This document shows positions 25,901 through 38,092 of a stretch of 64,000 nucleotides of DNA, piece after piece (the first letter of the stretch is position 1; every line of letters begins with the position of its first letter). A model generated the notes under the pieces. It saw only the letters and a program-made list of their open reading frames with translations. It was not told where the DNA came from and made no database searches. The stretch covers positions 11,156,538-11,220,537 of the forward strand of contig OU744446.1 in assembly GCA_916610825.1 (NCBI GenBank), read 5' to 3'. The translations under genes and the position numbers were made by a program. Source of the stretch: Haliclystus octoradiatus. Its lineage: Eukaryota; Cnidaria; Staurozoa; Stauromedusae; Haliclystidae.

Positions 25901-28900
25901 AAGATTTACAACAACATTAATAATAACGAAGAAAGCATTAGGTCATTTTATGTGTTAATTAATTTTGAAAGCCAAACGTGGTAATAATGATACTATGTAT
26001 CATGTATATACCTACCGGAACAGATCTTTGTCAGTGCTTGCATGACAACCCACTTATGCTGGAATGAGCTAGACGATGTTTCAAGAATATTCAAAACAAT
26101 TTCTCTAAAGAACACCTATACAAAATATAGAACACATAAATTAATAAATAATTGATCTATTGGTAATAACTAGAAAGAGGAAACAAGAGTTAGGGTAGCA
26201 GCAACATTACCTCGATTTGCATTTTGAGATGCGTCTTGAACTCAGCAAGGAGCGTCAGGAACAGCGCCAATGATAGCTCAAAGACTTGCGGCACAGCAGA
26301 AACACCATTTTTACCAAGTGCAACACATAGATATTGTTTAATTGCATTTATAAACATTTCATTTGTCTTGAAAACAGGGCCAGCATTTTGTAAACATGCC
26401 AGCAATAACTCTAAAGAGAGGATTTTTGATCTCAACTCGTGTGACCTTGGTTCAATTGGACCATCCGAAAGTTCCTTCATTGACAATTTACAAAGTGATC
26501 TAAATACAAGCCCTGCATCTTTCTGTAGGATTTGTGACGGACCAGCATTACCATTGGGTGCCAAGGCAGCATCAAAAGATGTTGTAGTAGACACTGACGT
26601 AGAATCTGATGATTCAACATTGCCATTGGTTGGTTCAATTGGACTGCCACCATTAACATGTGGCATATCTACGTCTGTTGTCGCAGGTTCTGGATATGCA
26701 GGTGTTTCTGTTTTTATATCTTCTGAAGTTTGTGATTCCATTTCTTTTGATTCTAAGTCTTCCTCCATTTTAGAAATTTCTTCTTGGGCTAGTTCTAGTT
26801 TGTTTAACTGAGTCACATCTGACGGGGTGTCAGAAACAGAGACACAATCATTGAAACCTTCATCAACATCTGCTAGAAAATAAACAGAAAACTTTTACAA
26901 ATATTTAACTGTCTGTGTTGATTAAGATATGAATAACTTTTCATTATCTATGTGTAAGTTTAGGAAGTTTGGGAAATATGTGCAACTTAAAATTTTGGAT
27001 TAAAATTCCACATCTAGGCTATACATAGACAATGTCTCCATTAAATACACAGAATAAATGTACCCCTCATATTGAAAATTCAGACATAGGAAATTCTATA
27101 AACAGGGACTTTTGTCGCACCTGTTTCTTCTTGAATTACTTCTGTCATTCCATTTCCTGTAGATTCAGGATCTTGACCCTCCTCTAAGGGTTGAGTGGTA
27201 GATGCTGAATTATCATCTGCATTGTTGGTACCAGCTTGTATTATATCATTGTCAGTACTTTCATCGTCATGGATACTTCTGTTTTCTTCTTCTACTGTCC
27301 CTTCTCCACTCTCCTTTTCATCTACATTTGAAGAATCACTTTCTTCTGATGCAGTACTCGCTAGTTCTTTTATTTCAGATGTATCTCTTTTATCTACACT
27401 ACCTGTGTCTGCCTCAAGTGCAGTATTATCTTTAGTCTCTGAGATACTCTCATCTGATTTATGTTCTATTTCATTACTTTCTTGTATTTTAGTGCTAGGT
27501 GGGTCATCCACTTCTTCTCCAGATGGCTCAGACACTACCAAACTATGGTCACCCATAGCCTATAAATAAACAAAATTAATGCTACATTAATTACGGTATC
27601 TTGTGAGATTGACAGCATTTTTGTTTTAATTTGCATTTCGATAATTTTGAGAAGATTACGACGGGGAGAAAAAATATTATGAAAATCAATCAAAACAGAT
27701 AATTTATGTTATATACTACTATGTACTATCTTAGTATAATGTTCCATCCCACATAAATCTGATTTCTATTTCCATTCTCCATATGAAATCCGAAATTACT
27801 ACCTCGCTTAATATCCCAAAATAGAATACAGTATATTATTTGTTACCCAAGTTCTACTAATAGAATTCAGCATTCAAATTGATTGTGTGTAACAACGTAC
27901 CCCCTGTGATTCCATCCTTTGAAAGACAACACATATCATTTGAGTAAGAGTGGCTTTTGCAGTTGTCTGATTGGTTAAATTTCTAGTAGCAAGGTAAATA
28001 TTATAACATGTTCTGACAGCTTGTAAAAACGTCCCTTCGTGAACTTCACACGTGCTCGATGTTACTGCTGTCAAAAGAGCCTGCAAATGAAAATGAAAAT
28101 CAATTTCAAAAAACATTCTGAAACTAATGAGGAATTGAAGGGTGCGAATATGGTGTTGGAAACTTCCTCCACAGGTTAAAATTAACAATAAATATTTGAG
28201 CCTTTGATGATAGACTTACAAATTGACCACTATTAGGTAACAACATACGAATGTTACCTGCAATCAAATCTAAGAGTGGCTACTATAGACAGATCATATT
28301 TATACACTCTTATCTTCTAATATCAATACAGTGTAACCCTCTTATGTGCAATTCGGATAAGTGAAATTCCCGCTTATCTGCAACCTGGCTTTGAAACCCG
28401 TTAAACAGTTTTCTGGTCAAGTCTTTGGTAAATAATTTCGGATAACTGCAAATTCGGATAAATGCAATGAAAACCGTTGGCAATTTTGACTTGCACTTAA
28501 GTGGGTTGCGCTGTAATGGAGTAATGATTTGACATACTTTTATAATCTGTAGCTGTACACCTTCATCAGTCTGTGTTCCAACAAAACAAATGCAAATAGT
28601 TTCAATGATGCGATCAATTAACTTCTTTCCTGGTGAACTGCTGTCTGGTGCCTTCCCTGTAATATGTCCATACGCTATCATTTTCTAAAACAAAAGGAGT
28701 GAGAATTCCATGAGCGATTAAAAGAAAGAGAAATTCTAGGAATTAAAATTATTTAAGATTCAATTAAAATACAAAGGATGGTATATTTCAAAGGTACATT
28801 TTTAAGCATATTTTAATGACAGTAATTTCTAAAATGCTAGCTGTGATCATGATCAATTTAGAGTTCTGGGAATGAAATTGTGAAAGTTGCTTTGTTGGAT

Positions 28901-31900
28901 ATTGCTACCAATACCAACTTGTCTTGCGTCTAGGATGAAGCATCTCCTCAAGAATCAAATGCATGTCAATAACACAATTAACTAAGTTTTTACTCATTTA
29001 TATATATATATTATTCTCTCTGTAAATAATTCTTTGTCTACTATAACATATTATAACATTGACATGTTATTATATTTTGCTTATTGTGTACAGTCCTGTG
29101 AAAAAAAGCTTCAAGCTTATCAGATACTGAATAAATGATGATGATGATGATGATGATGATGACTATCGTGATATGCAAACATACCTGTAAGCAATCCAAT
29201 GCTGTGATTATAATTTTTGGGCTTTTTGATTGACAAGCAAGCTCAAATGGAAGAAAGTATTTGTCGGCTTCAATGAAATTTGTTTCGTTTGATGAACTCC
29301 CTCCATCGTCACTACCAGTCGAATTGCTATGAAATATAAAGAATCAGAGTATTGAGTTATCATCAGGGGCCGCGGATACAGGGGGGGTCAATAGGTCACT
29401 TGACCTACCTATCTTTCTTGTCCGTAAGAAAAAAGAAAAAATGTACTTCATGGACTTTTTCTACATTTTGTACGATTTCTTCTTCGACTTATTACGTATT
29501 CTCCTTTCAAATATTTAGCCTCGCTATAACGATACTGGTCAAAACTCTGTATTTGCTTTTTTCATCAAATTTTCAAATCGAGGCAGCAACAATCCGCCTC
29601 AATGACTTCCTAATAAAAAACAACTATCGCGTAAAAATTGTATGAAAATAGGTCAATTGTTCTCTCTCTGTACCAATCAGCGCTCGTAACTGAGAGGTCA
29701 AGAATAAGACGTAGCCAATCAGTGAGTAGTATGAAGTAGATTAATTGTTACCAGACCAGGTCAATTGTTATTTATTTTTTGGTAGAAAGTCTACAAGAAA
29801 ACTTCCTTCGAATTCTTTCACGCCATTGTAAACGTTTTCAGTTTTCCTATTTCTTCAACAAATATTTCATGGTTTTAAGTTGTTAAATATACTTTAAAAT
29901 GCTGTTTAGAGAGCTCCTGAGAGATTTAAACCAGAACATTTTTTCCAAGGGGCATGCCCCCAGACCCCCTAGGTGGGCGGGATCACTTTGTGGCCCCGCA
30001 AATTTCGTACCAATCTTGACCTGGTGGTCCAAAATCCTGCATCCGCCCCTGGTTATCATATCATCCCATGCCTCAATGGTACCATATTTATCTTATTGGT
30101 GAAATAATAGTAAAATGATTACAATAGCTTAGTATTAGAAAAATAGGAAGTACTAAGCAGTGGCCTATAATTCAGAATTATTGTCCAAAGGTATATTTAC
30201 TAGTAGACATTATTATTGAGCCTCAACTAATTCAGAAGATTGTACATGAATCCACAGTGATTGTTTGTTTTGCTTAATTATTATTATTATGCTCGCCATT
30301 TTGATAAAAACTTCGCATTCCAGGCACTTTTGCAACTTCAGTAGACGCTGGAAATCGAAAACTGTTTCAATTCCTGGAAATGAAATTGACTAATCATTCT
30401 GCTAGTAAACTGCTACAATTTGCGAAATGTTGCTGGTTGAGGCTCATTCCTACCACATTGAGTTTTTAAAATAAATTTGAAGTAAATCAAATTCGGTGAT
30501 TGGAGAATATTTCAAGTTTCAAACCTGGTAGGCTACCATGTGTCACATTCGCAATATCTATATTCTCTCTTTTAGACCAGAGCATACATACTATAAAAAG
30601 ATCACTTATTTTTGCCTTACAAATGGGTTAGCTGTTGAGGTTCAGCACCTTGGATAAACTTGTAAGGCTAATAAACGGTACATAAAGTCCATATTTGTTC
30701 ATGCGTTACATTTATTTACAAATATTAAAGTTTTCTGGGGATTTTCATTCTCAAAAGAGCGATTGTCACAATAAAACCATGCGATTAGCAACTAACACCA
30801 TAGGGGATTGAGTATAAAAGCCAACAAAGAGCAGCAACTTGGTTCGTTGTGTGAGAGAGAAACGCTTTTTGATGTGGTTTCGTAGTCGAATTTGGATGAT
30901 GTACATGAAGTATTATGTTGTTTACAATCTGAATTTAGGTTAAACTGAGAAATGATAGCTTGCAATTAAAATAGCTTCTAGGGTAGGCCAATTAGAATAA
31001 ATTATTTTTTTCAAATGAAACCTTATAACAAACTGAATGCTCAAATAAATCCCCATCTGTCTATAATGAAAAAAAAGCCACAACTACTCAACTAACCGGC
31101 TAGCTTTCTCTTCCACTTTCATATGTGATGCCTCCTCAATTTCCCCTAAAAAGAGAATGAATTACAATATCAAAAAACTATAGGCCTACAATTGCAAAAA
31201 AATTGAAATCATACTGGAACTTTGAAAATAAAAGTTGAACCAAAAATTGTAAAGCATTGCTATGTAGTGCAGAGTATATAATATGCAGTGTAGCCTACTT
31301 TTGGAGCCACAAGATTATAACATGTACATTAGCAGCAAACATGTACGGCATTGTATGCCAGTATTGTTGGCTGCTAGCCTCCAACCAACCAAGCACCAAA
31401 ATGCCAGAAAATATGTATTCATGAATATGGAATGGAATAATGTTATGCGATGCAGGCAATGATTTTAAATGGGGTTAAGTCAGACTTAAGCGAGGTTAAA
31501 ATCAAGTCTGCCATTTGGTTACTAGGGGGCAACATTTATTGACTATAAGCAGGCTTCAACAGGACATCTCGTGTATTAGGCAATCAAATTTTGAGGCACA
31601 CTTCCTGACAACAGTAAACAGGCTTTTCTCGTTCAAAACTGTTTAGCCTACTGTTGTCAGGAAGTGTGCCTTAAAATTTGATTGTCTAATACACAAGATG
31701 CTAGCCATCAGGGAGTTGCACCCCACATTAAACATGCAAACTGACTCAGTGAAGTCAAAATTATTCACATAATGTATTTCTGTATAATTACAATAGTCAT
31801 TGTTTGTCTTGTATCCGTCGTAAAATTTCATTGTTATTATTATACAATGGATTATGTAAAGTAGATTATTTTTTTACACTATATATACCATGTCAAACTT

Positions 31901-34900
31901 TAAATTTATTCTCTTTCGCTTGAAAATGATATATGATATATGGAAACGTCGCAATTCTCAGAGTTTTCTCTTGTCGCTATCCTTTACTTTAAAATGTTTT
32001 ACTAAGAAACTACTAATAAAAATAAGGAATAAAGTACATAAATTCCAAAGGTACAAAACGACAGTATAAATTACTACAGTGAAACCTGTTAAAACAATCA
32101 CCTTTTTACAGCGGCCAGCTGTCTATAGTGGTCACTCTTGATATGTCTAAAATAGCATTTTCTATTGAACCAACCCTGCATATAAAGTCCATCTGCCTAT
32201 TAGTGGTCAATTTTTATCTCTTATAGCTCTCAATCTATTTTACATACGTAAGTATTATTGACATGCGATACACGGAATGAATGATCATTTCACATCTTCT
32301 TGAGTGTTATGTACAGCATTCCAGAAGGGATAGGAAATTATCAACAGAAATACCAACAAAACTACATTTTTGATCATCAAACTCTTTACAAAATAAGACT
32401 TTCGTACATTTTCGTCCATCGCATGTTTCAATGTTGCTTAATCGACTGATCAAAGTAATAGTATTGATGTGAAAATGGTATGCCCTTCATGCTATCCGAC
32501 TCTAAAGCCTTATCGGAAAATCAAGACATTGTAACAACTACTTGGAATTTTTTTATTACAAGGAACGAGTCTCAGTTCCAGAATCCCTCATTTTATTGAA
32601 CACTGCATCTAAAATAAAAAATACTTCAAATACTATATTCTCTGTGGGCCTACAGGTATCTAGTACAGGTATAAGAAATGTTTAACGAAACCGTTCGATT
32701 TGATGTGGACTAGAGATGTTCTGATTAATCGGAAATAATCGGTTTAACAGATTAACGGCATGATTTCCATTTCTTATTTGGCCTTATTTGTTTTAGTATT
32801 TTGTTGACATATCATTTGGCGAGATCGAAAAAGAAATTTGTAACAAATTCTGCCTTAAAACTGTTCTATGATACTTCAATAACTTGGTTCAGGGTATCTG
32901 TCGCTTATTTTTTAGACAATCTTAACCAATTTTGTACAAAAAAGCTTGTTATTTTATTGTCCATTGATAATATTTATCAAAATAATCGGTATACCGATTT
33001 AATCTGCCAATTATGAATCAACAATCAGCAAAACAATAATCGGTAAAAACAATCGACAATTTCATATTTGGAACATCTCTAATGTGGACTGACCCAAATT
33101 CTCAAGCAGTGAAAACCAAAAAAGGCTATTCAAGATTGTGTTGCACTTCCATGTAGAATTTCAAAGAAAATGAATTGGTAAAAAGTGTCTGACACACTGA
33201 ATTGCGAAATCTTGACATGATCGACAAACGCAATTTGAAAGGACTATTGGGAAACGCCTCCTTTAGAAGCATTATCTTTGAAAGTATATAACCAAACCAA
33301 TCCTTGATGATAGTGTTTAGCCAAAAAAGGATAGGAAAACTTATTAGAACAATAGCTAGATCAGTTATCTTCATTTTGGAGGGCACATCTGATTTACGGA
33401 AAACGGAAAGAAATTTACGGAAAAATATAAAACGAGGTCCATTGTAGTCTGCTTCCCTGTAAACGAGTGTACCTCGTGGAAATACATCTTTTTGAGCGAT
33501 GGATTTAGGTGTAGTGAATATAGCAACAACTATTTTGCGATGATGTTTTGAATTGGACATTCAACATGAGACATTTGGATAATATTGATATTATTGATAT
33601 TCTGTTTAATTTACTCCTCCAGTCTTTTACGTAGTTATTATCATCGATTAATGGAATTGTTTGATTGATTGATTGATTTACTGTATTTTGTATTTTTGTC
33701 ACTGTCGTCTTCATTAATTTTATTGAAATAGGTCTTCGCGTCGCCTACCTAAAACATTGCTTTGTAATTTATTACATTATTGTCGATTTCGATGGTTGAA
33801 TTAACTAAAAACAAAGATAAAAGCTTAGTTCTGACTCTTGTCATTACTAATCTCTTAATCGGGCTAAGCAATGGCAAGATCAAGACGGTATCCTTCGCCA
33901 ACGGATACAAATCGTAGCTGCAACAATTCTTCGCCACACATAACATAGAATTGAAAGCTTTCGTTAAAACTCTGATTGTGAAGGTAAATTCAAATGTTTA
34001 GTTTGTAAAACTATTGTCAGCTACTTGCAAACACTGTTCAAATCGTCATTCGAATTTAATTAAAAACATTAACAATTTTGTATTCTTTTCTATCGATGAT
34101 TACTTAAACAAATAAAAATAACAGATGCTAGGACAAAATAGACAAAATAATCACAATCCAAGACAACATTGCAAAATGTTATTTTCACTGCATACAAATC
34201 TACCGCTCACAACGATATAATCACATGCGGTACATTCGTTTACAGGAAAGCAGAATACAACAGACCTCGTTTTATATTTTTCCGTAAATTTCTTTCCGTT
34301 TTCCATAAATCAGACGTGCCCCATTTTGGAGCTGATACAAAACAAGGAAATCCAAAGATGGATTGGAGGAATTTTCTCATTCATGACATCATTGATCATA
34401 TTTAGCAATTTAAATAATGCAATCAATAAGAACTTAGAACACTTATAAAGATTTTTACCTAAGGCCAATTTGCACAAAGAAGTAATAATATCGATTATAC
34501 TGTAGTTTACAATAGTAGGTCTATGCATGCATGGTCCTGGTTTTAAATGAAACAAAGCTTACAAAGGTGGCAACCGCCATTTTGTTACAAACATTTGAGT
34601 ATTTTACGTTTGTAGATCAATCTAGATTACTCATTTATTTCACCTACTCCACAACGATAATCAAGTGATTTACTGATTTGTTGATGAGGTTGTTGAAAAC
34701 TAAAAGTTTAGGCCTTGCCAATATATTATATATATTGTTGGATAAATATAGTTTAATCAATTTGTCAATCAAATTTAGCCGCGTCAACGAATTTTCAGAC
34801 AATAGACTGCAGACAGGACTGATGGACATGATTAAATCAATGCTTGTTCTAAATATCAACCACTGTCACACTGTGAAGTCTTTAAGTATTAGCTAATTCT

Positions 34901-35088
34901 AGTCATAATCATTGCAATTTGCAACAAACTGAACCAACGCATTTATAAGCATCAAAATATAACTAACCCAATGCAACTTCACATGATCTCCTGAGTTGAG
35001 CATGATGACTTTTTCTTGTTTCTTTTTCTGCAAGTATCTTCTCCAATGCTCGTTTTAAAAACATATGTTTAGTCTTTACAGACTGCAT
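16977..35088 (-). CDS. ARFGEF1/2-like: Brefeldin A-inhibited ARF guanine nucleotide exchange factor (BIG1/BIG2)
   Basis: Large Sec7 GEF that activates ARF1/3 on trans-Golgi and endosomes (family knowledge). Exons: 35088-34968, 31145-31097, 29326-29185, 28684-28538, 28080-27901, 27559-27121, 26872-26211, 26115-26016, 25887-25630, 25550-25337, 25245-25134, 24769-24735, 24644-24474, 23935-23851, 23764-23447, 23355-23227, 22773-22455, 22368-22243, 22142-21973, 21888-21737, 21653-21493, 21393-21233, 20893-20763, 20472-20334, 19976-19841, 19633-19419, 19328-19160, 19072-18930, 18807-18645, 18185-18044, 17942-17825, 17108-16977. Phases all close: 5739 bp, 1912 aa (human BIG1 is about 1850). DCB occupies about residues 1-213; an acidic Ser/Glu-rich linker follows; HUS comes from [18 protein letters not shown]; Sec7 spans about 750-940 with the catalytic Glu at about 856 in [12 protein letters not shown] and motif 2 [19 protein letters not shown] repeats run to the stop. 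The start [20 protein letters not shown] fits the family N-terminus. The single gene cannot be assigned to BIG1 or BIG2. Confidence 0.96.
18390..18573. mobile_element. TIR MITE, GTAACCC...AAGTGCAA family, copy in ARFGEF intron
   Basis: Homologous over its length to 28329-28513 (gtgaaattcccgcttat; ttgacttgcacttaagtggg). Flanked by TA at the right end; the left end has lost its CA. Confidence 0.65.
24267..24409. mobile_element. Short TIR element, GGTCCGACAAAAGG family, truncated copy
   Basis: ggttggacaaaaggttcag at the left and cttttgttggaccctg at the right, with the family core gttgacgtttgaccaataaa between. It lies in an ARFGEF intron. Confidence 0.6.
24926..25118. mobile_element. TIR MITE, CAGTAGAAA family
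   Basis: Starts TA-CAGTAGAAAATGTCTATAA. Towards the right end gttataaacagttttta is the inverted counterpart. It shares ataagaagaaagatac and cagttaaattcagt with 57021-57159. The right boundary is approximate. Confidence 0.55.
28329..28513. mobile_element. TIR MITE, CAGTGTAACCC family
   Basis: 185 bp flanked by TA; the ends CAGTGTAACCCTCTTATGTG and CACTTAAGTGGGTTGCGCTG are inverted. It lies immediately beside an ARFGEF exon (28538). A second copy is at 18390-18573. Confidence 0.75.
29135..29162. repeat. (GAT)n microsatellite
   Basis: About nine GAT/ATG units, 22 bp downstream (genomic left) of ARFGEF exon 3 on the plus strand. Confidence 0.8.
29364..30051. mobile_element. hAT-like non-autonomous element, CAGGGGC ends, 8-bp target duplication
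   Basis: 688 bp. The ends CAGGGGCCGCGGATACAGG and CCTGCATCCGCCCCTG are inverted. The flanks GTTATCAT at 29356-29363 and 30052-30059 are a perfect 8-bp duplication, the size made by hAT transposases. No full transposase ORF is present; short frames inside have no recognised domain. It lies in ARFGEF intron 2. Confidence 0.9.
31565..31700. repeat. Near-perfect hairpin in ARFGEF intron 1
   Basis: The left arm 31565-31616 and right arm 31649-31700 are inverted, with few mismatches (the shared core is caggaagtgtgcc and its complement). The loop is about 32 bases. A transcript from either strand would fold into a stem of about 52 bp, longer than a typical animal pre-miRNA, so a young MITE is the simpler reading. 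Confidence 0.8.
32077..32230. mobile_element. TIR MITE, CAGTGAAACCTGTTA family, degenerate
   Basis: Begins TA-CAGTGAAACCTGTTAAAAC and matches the intact copy at 49681-49857 (gtctatagtggtcactctt). The right end is decayed. Further fragments are near 17240-17340, 20560-20690 and 61340-61427. Confidence 0.6.
33381..34322. repeat. Inverted repeat pair, arms of about 140-180 bp
   Basis: 33381-33560 read on the minus strand resembles 34150-34322 on the plus strand. Both translate to a similar stretch ending in [18 protein letters not shown] residues and break at GTGCCC. The arms are separated by about 0.6 kb with no clear transposase. It lies in ARFGEF intron 1 and is probably the ends of an old TIR element. 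Confidence 0.65.
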
Positions 35089-35508
35089 CTCTGTGGTGTG
35101 TGGTTCCCACCTACGTTCGGCTTCTTAACAACTCGAAAACTTGCATTTGTAAACATGTAACTTGGGAAGAATAGATTCTGCAGTAGTTTAATAGTATCAG
35201 TGTGTCACTATGCTGCTCTAGAGTCACATAATCACTCTGCCTTGAAATTGATTGTCTGCAAAAAATAATCTTTCTTCTCCACACGTCACGACCGAAACGA
35301 ATAACAATGCGCCATTTTGAATGTCAAGCTTCATTTCGTTCTCATTTTGTGCTCATGCGCACTAACGACCTTGTGGTGTCATTTGATGAAGCTAACACCA
35401 AGAATCCAGTTGACAAAATGGCTGACATGTCACAAATTCTTATATTCAATTAGTTAATTATGCCTATGTTTATGTCTTGAAGTTAAATCTTCTTTACGAT
35501 GCAACAAG
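35089..35508. promoter_or_regulatory. Probable bidirectional promoter between ARFGEF and TAF2
   Basis: The ARFGEF start codon (35088, minus) and the candidate TAF2 start (35509, plus) are head-to-head about 420 bp apart. The interval is visibly richer in CG dinucleotides than its surroundings (cacacgtcacgaccgaaacg; catgcgcactaacgacc) and holds cgccattttg and caaaatggctgac, which resemble YY1-type CCAT sites. No TATA box is evident. The promoter role is inferred from gene orientation. Confidence 0.55.
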
Positions 35509-35577
35509 ATGCCTCTCAAAGGATCTTCGTCGAAAAAATCGCACCCAAAAGACAGCTCTAAAGCTTTCAAATTATAA
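35509..35577 (+). other. Candidate first coding exon of TAF2, unresolved
   Basis: Reads MPLKGSSSKKSHP...SSKAFKL then TAA, immediately followed by GT (gtatctattc). The basic/serine-rich start ending in FKL matches the place where TAF2 proteins have a (Y/F)(K/R)L residue run just before HQ, and the next confident exon (38093) begins [11 protein letters not shown]. However, a splice at 35578 would keep the in-frame TAA, and the phase needs one extra base rather than three. It may be a two-base error or polymorphism, a non-canonical donor, or coincidence. Confidence 0.4.
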
Positions 35578-35651
35578 GTATCTATTCTAATTGCATATGT
35601 TTGTTTAAAATTGTTTGATTGTTTTTGTTTGTTTGTAGAATATTGAAGCAT

Positions 35652-38092
35652 TTGTAGGTATTTATATTTTATTTCGACTCACAAATATAAATAGAATAGC
35701 CTCTAAGCCTAAAATTGGCTTACAATTGTGCTTGAACTCCGATTGATGGCCAAATTATTATCATGCCGTCCTGAGAATTTTCTTTGAGGATGTCGAGCAA
35801 GAAATTTGGCGACTTCGCCGGAGCCGGAGTCCGATGCGGATATTTAACCGTAAATTAAAAGCAAGTGAAGGTGCGGTGTCCGGAGTTGAGATCCCATGGG
35901 GCTAAAAATTCCTCTTGTCTGCCCTGATCAAACACCAAAAGTTGAAGATAATTGTCCCAGATATATACGTGCAGTAGGGGAAAGCGGGTTGAATTGGAAC
36001 AAATTTCCTTAAAAAAATGATTGTTCCTAAACTGATGATGAATAGGATGAATGTTTCATAGAAATGATAGGCTAAAAGGCTATTTTCTAATGAAAAGAGG
36101 CAATTGAACCAATTTAACAGTGTTGTTAGAATTACTTGAAAAAGTAATTAATTAGTTACAAATTACTTTTACTAAAATTTCAAAAATTACATTACTAATT
36201 ACTTTTCCGAAAAAAGTAATTGATTACAAATTACTAACTACTTCACCAAAAACGTAATTAATTACTAATTACTTTGTTACTTTTGGAATATTTATCAAAA
36301 CATTTCTTTCCGTAAAGATTCAAAATTATATGTATTTTAGGCTAGACAGGAAGCTGTTATTATAATACATTGTTTACTGTCTGTAGCTGAACCATAGTCA
36401 AATAACATTGGAATAATCAAAACTTTGAACGACCAAACAATAAATATACTCAGGTAAAAAAGAAATTATAAAATAAATTAACTTTTTCGGAATAGTTTGT
36501 TCAAATTAATGTGATTATTAAATCTCAGTGTCAATTTTTGTGTTTGGACACAATTTTTTCTGACAAAATATTGTTGCAAAGATTATGAGTTTTTCATCGA
36601 TAAAATATCAAATTATTCATTCATAATCAAAAACATTTGCGCATTTTTCTCATCAACTCTAACTGTGTCGACATTTTCATCTTTTAACAATAGAAATGTC
36701 AAATGGCTTGACGAATAAACTCTATGTAAACAATGAAATAGCTTATTTCAAAAATCTTGCCGCTGCTAGTATAGGCCTAATTTCAAAATCAAAACATTTA
36801 GAAAACAATAACAAACTCACATAAACGGCAATGATTTCAAATCATTTGGGACTTCACAATGGCTTGCTTAACAATATCGCACTGAAAAGAAAACATTTAC
36901 CGGTATGTCAACTTCATAATAACAAAATAATAAATATTTTGGGAATAAATCAGGAATAAATTATTTCGTAAAGTAATCGGGAAGTAACGTCAATTACTTT
37001 ATCGCTGCAAATACTCGTTACTTGAAAAAGTAATTAATTACTTACTTATTACTTTCCTCAAAAAGGTAATTAATTACCCCTAAAATTACTTCAATTAAGT
37101 AACGAGTACCAAGTAACGCGTTACTTTTGTAACGAGTACTCACAACACTGCAATTTAATAGATTAAAATGAATTATTTCTTCTTGGTGTGAAAATCAAAA
37201 GCGGAGCAGCAACAAAATTGATTTTATAATCACATAAACATTTACTATATAACTTTGTAATTTTTATATTTATTCCTTTTAACCTGAGCAACAACAAAGC
37301 GAAGCAGTGTTAAGTCAAACTGTGATTGAAATGTTTCCCGTTGTGTTCCATTCAACCCCATAGTGAACCTTGGAAAAGACAAAAATAACAACTGCCAACA
37401 TCATAACACGGAAGCTCCCTACACAATGGTATGCAATAGCACCTAATGTGTGAAGAAATGAAAATAGAATCGAACGCGATGTATAAAGCAAATGACTTGC
37501 ATCGCGTGTACACATTTTCGAAGGCTTATAACTTTTTATTTATTTTATGTATTGAAATGAAACTTTCCACAATGCTTAGACTGTATTAGAACAAAGTTCT
37601 TCTGTAATTTTTGATTTTTTAGAAGTTGTGTATTCTGATTCACCCCGTTCCATTTCACCCCGCTCTCCCATATTCATGATTTGTGTGGTCCCGCTCCCCA
37701 TACCCATACTAAAAACGGCTCTGGTTATTATGGTTTAAAGTTAACCTATTTTCCATTTTTTTCTGATCAGGTGAACTTGAGAATTGAGATGTCAATATAA
37801 TATCTCGTGATAGTATCAACTTTCACACAAATAATTTCGGATTTGATTTTTTAAATACAAGTAGCAAACCTCTACATTTCTATCAATTTTTATCTGTTTT
37901 TTTCAATGAGTACTTTAATTTGTAGTGAATTAAGCTGAAAATGTGAATCAGCCATTTAGCATTTTTGTGACATTGATTTTATCAATCGAAAGCTCTCTAG
38001 CTGAAAACAAATTCAGTGAGGGGGTGGCAAACAAATACGATGACCCACTGCTATTGCATTCTAATTAACCAATTTAATTTGTGATTTTACAG
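35652..38092. other. TAF2 5' region/intron without exons seen
   Basis: Contains the hAT-like element 36118-37150 and a copy of a repeat (ttttataatcacataaacat...ttattccttttaacct) near 37220-37300 that also surrounds the LTR element at 42.7-47.1 kb. No coding exon was identified. Confidence 0.55.
36118..37150. mobile_element. hAT-like non-autonomous element, CAGTGTTGT ends, 8-bp target duplication
   Basis: 1033 bp. The ends CAGTGTTGTTAGAATTACTT and GTAACGAGTACTCACAACACTG-type sequence are inverted. Both subterminal regions are dense in alternating gtaatta/agtaac motifs. The flanks CAATTTAA at 36110-36117 and 37151-37158 are a perfect 8-bp duplication. The interior is AT-rich with no transposase. 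This end type with subterminal AGTAAC repeats is a known animal hAT signature. Confidence 0.92.

Noticed and set aside
26224..27569. Plus-strand open frames of 195 and 124 codons
   Set aside because: Antisense shadows of the large ARFGEF exons 6 and 7, whose minus-strand reading matches the BIG family.
33126..33560. 144-codon minus-strand frame in ARFGEF intron 1
   Set aside because: Part is one arm of an inverted repeat (partner at 34150-34322); no domain recognised, and ARFGEF does not need it.
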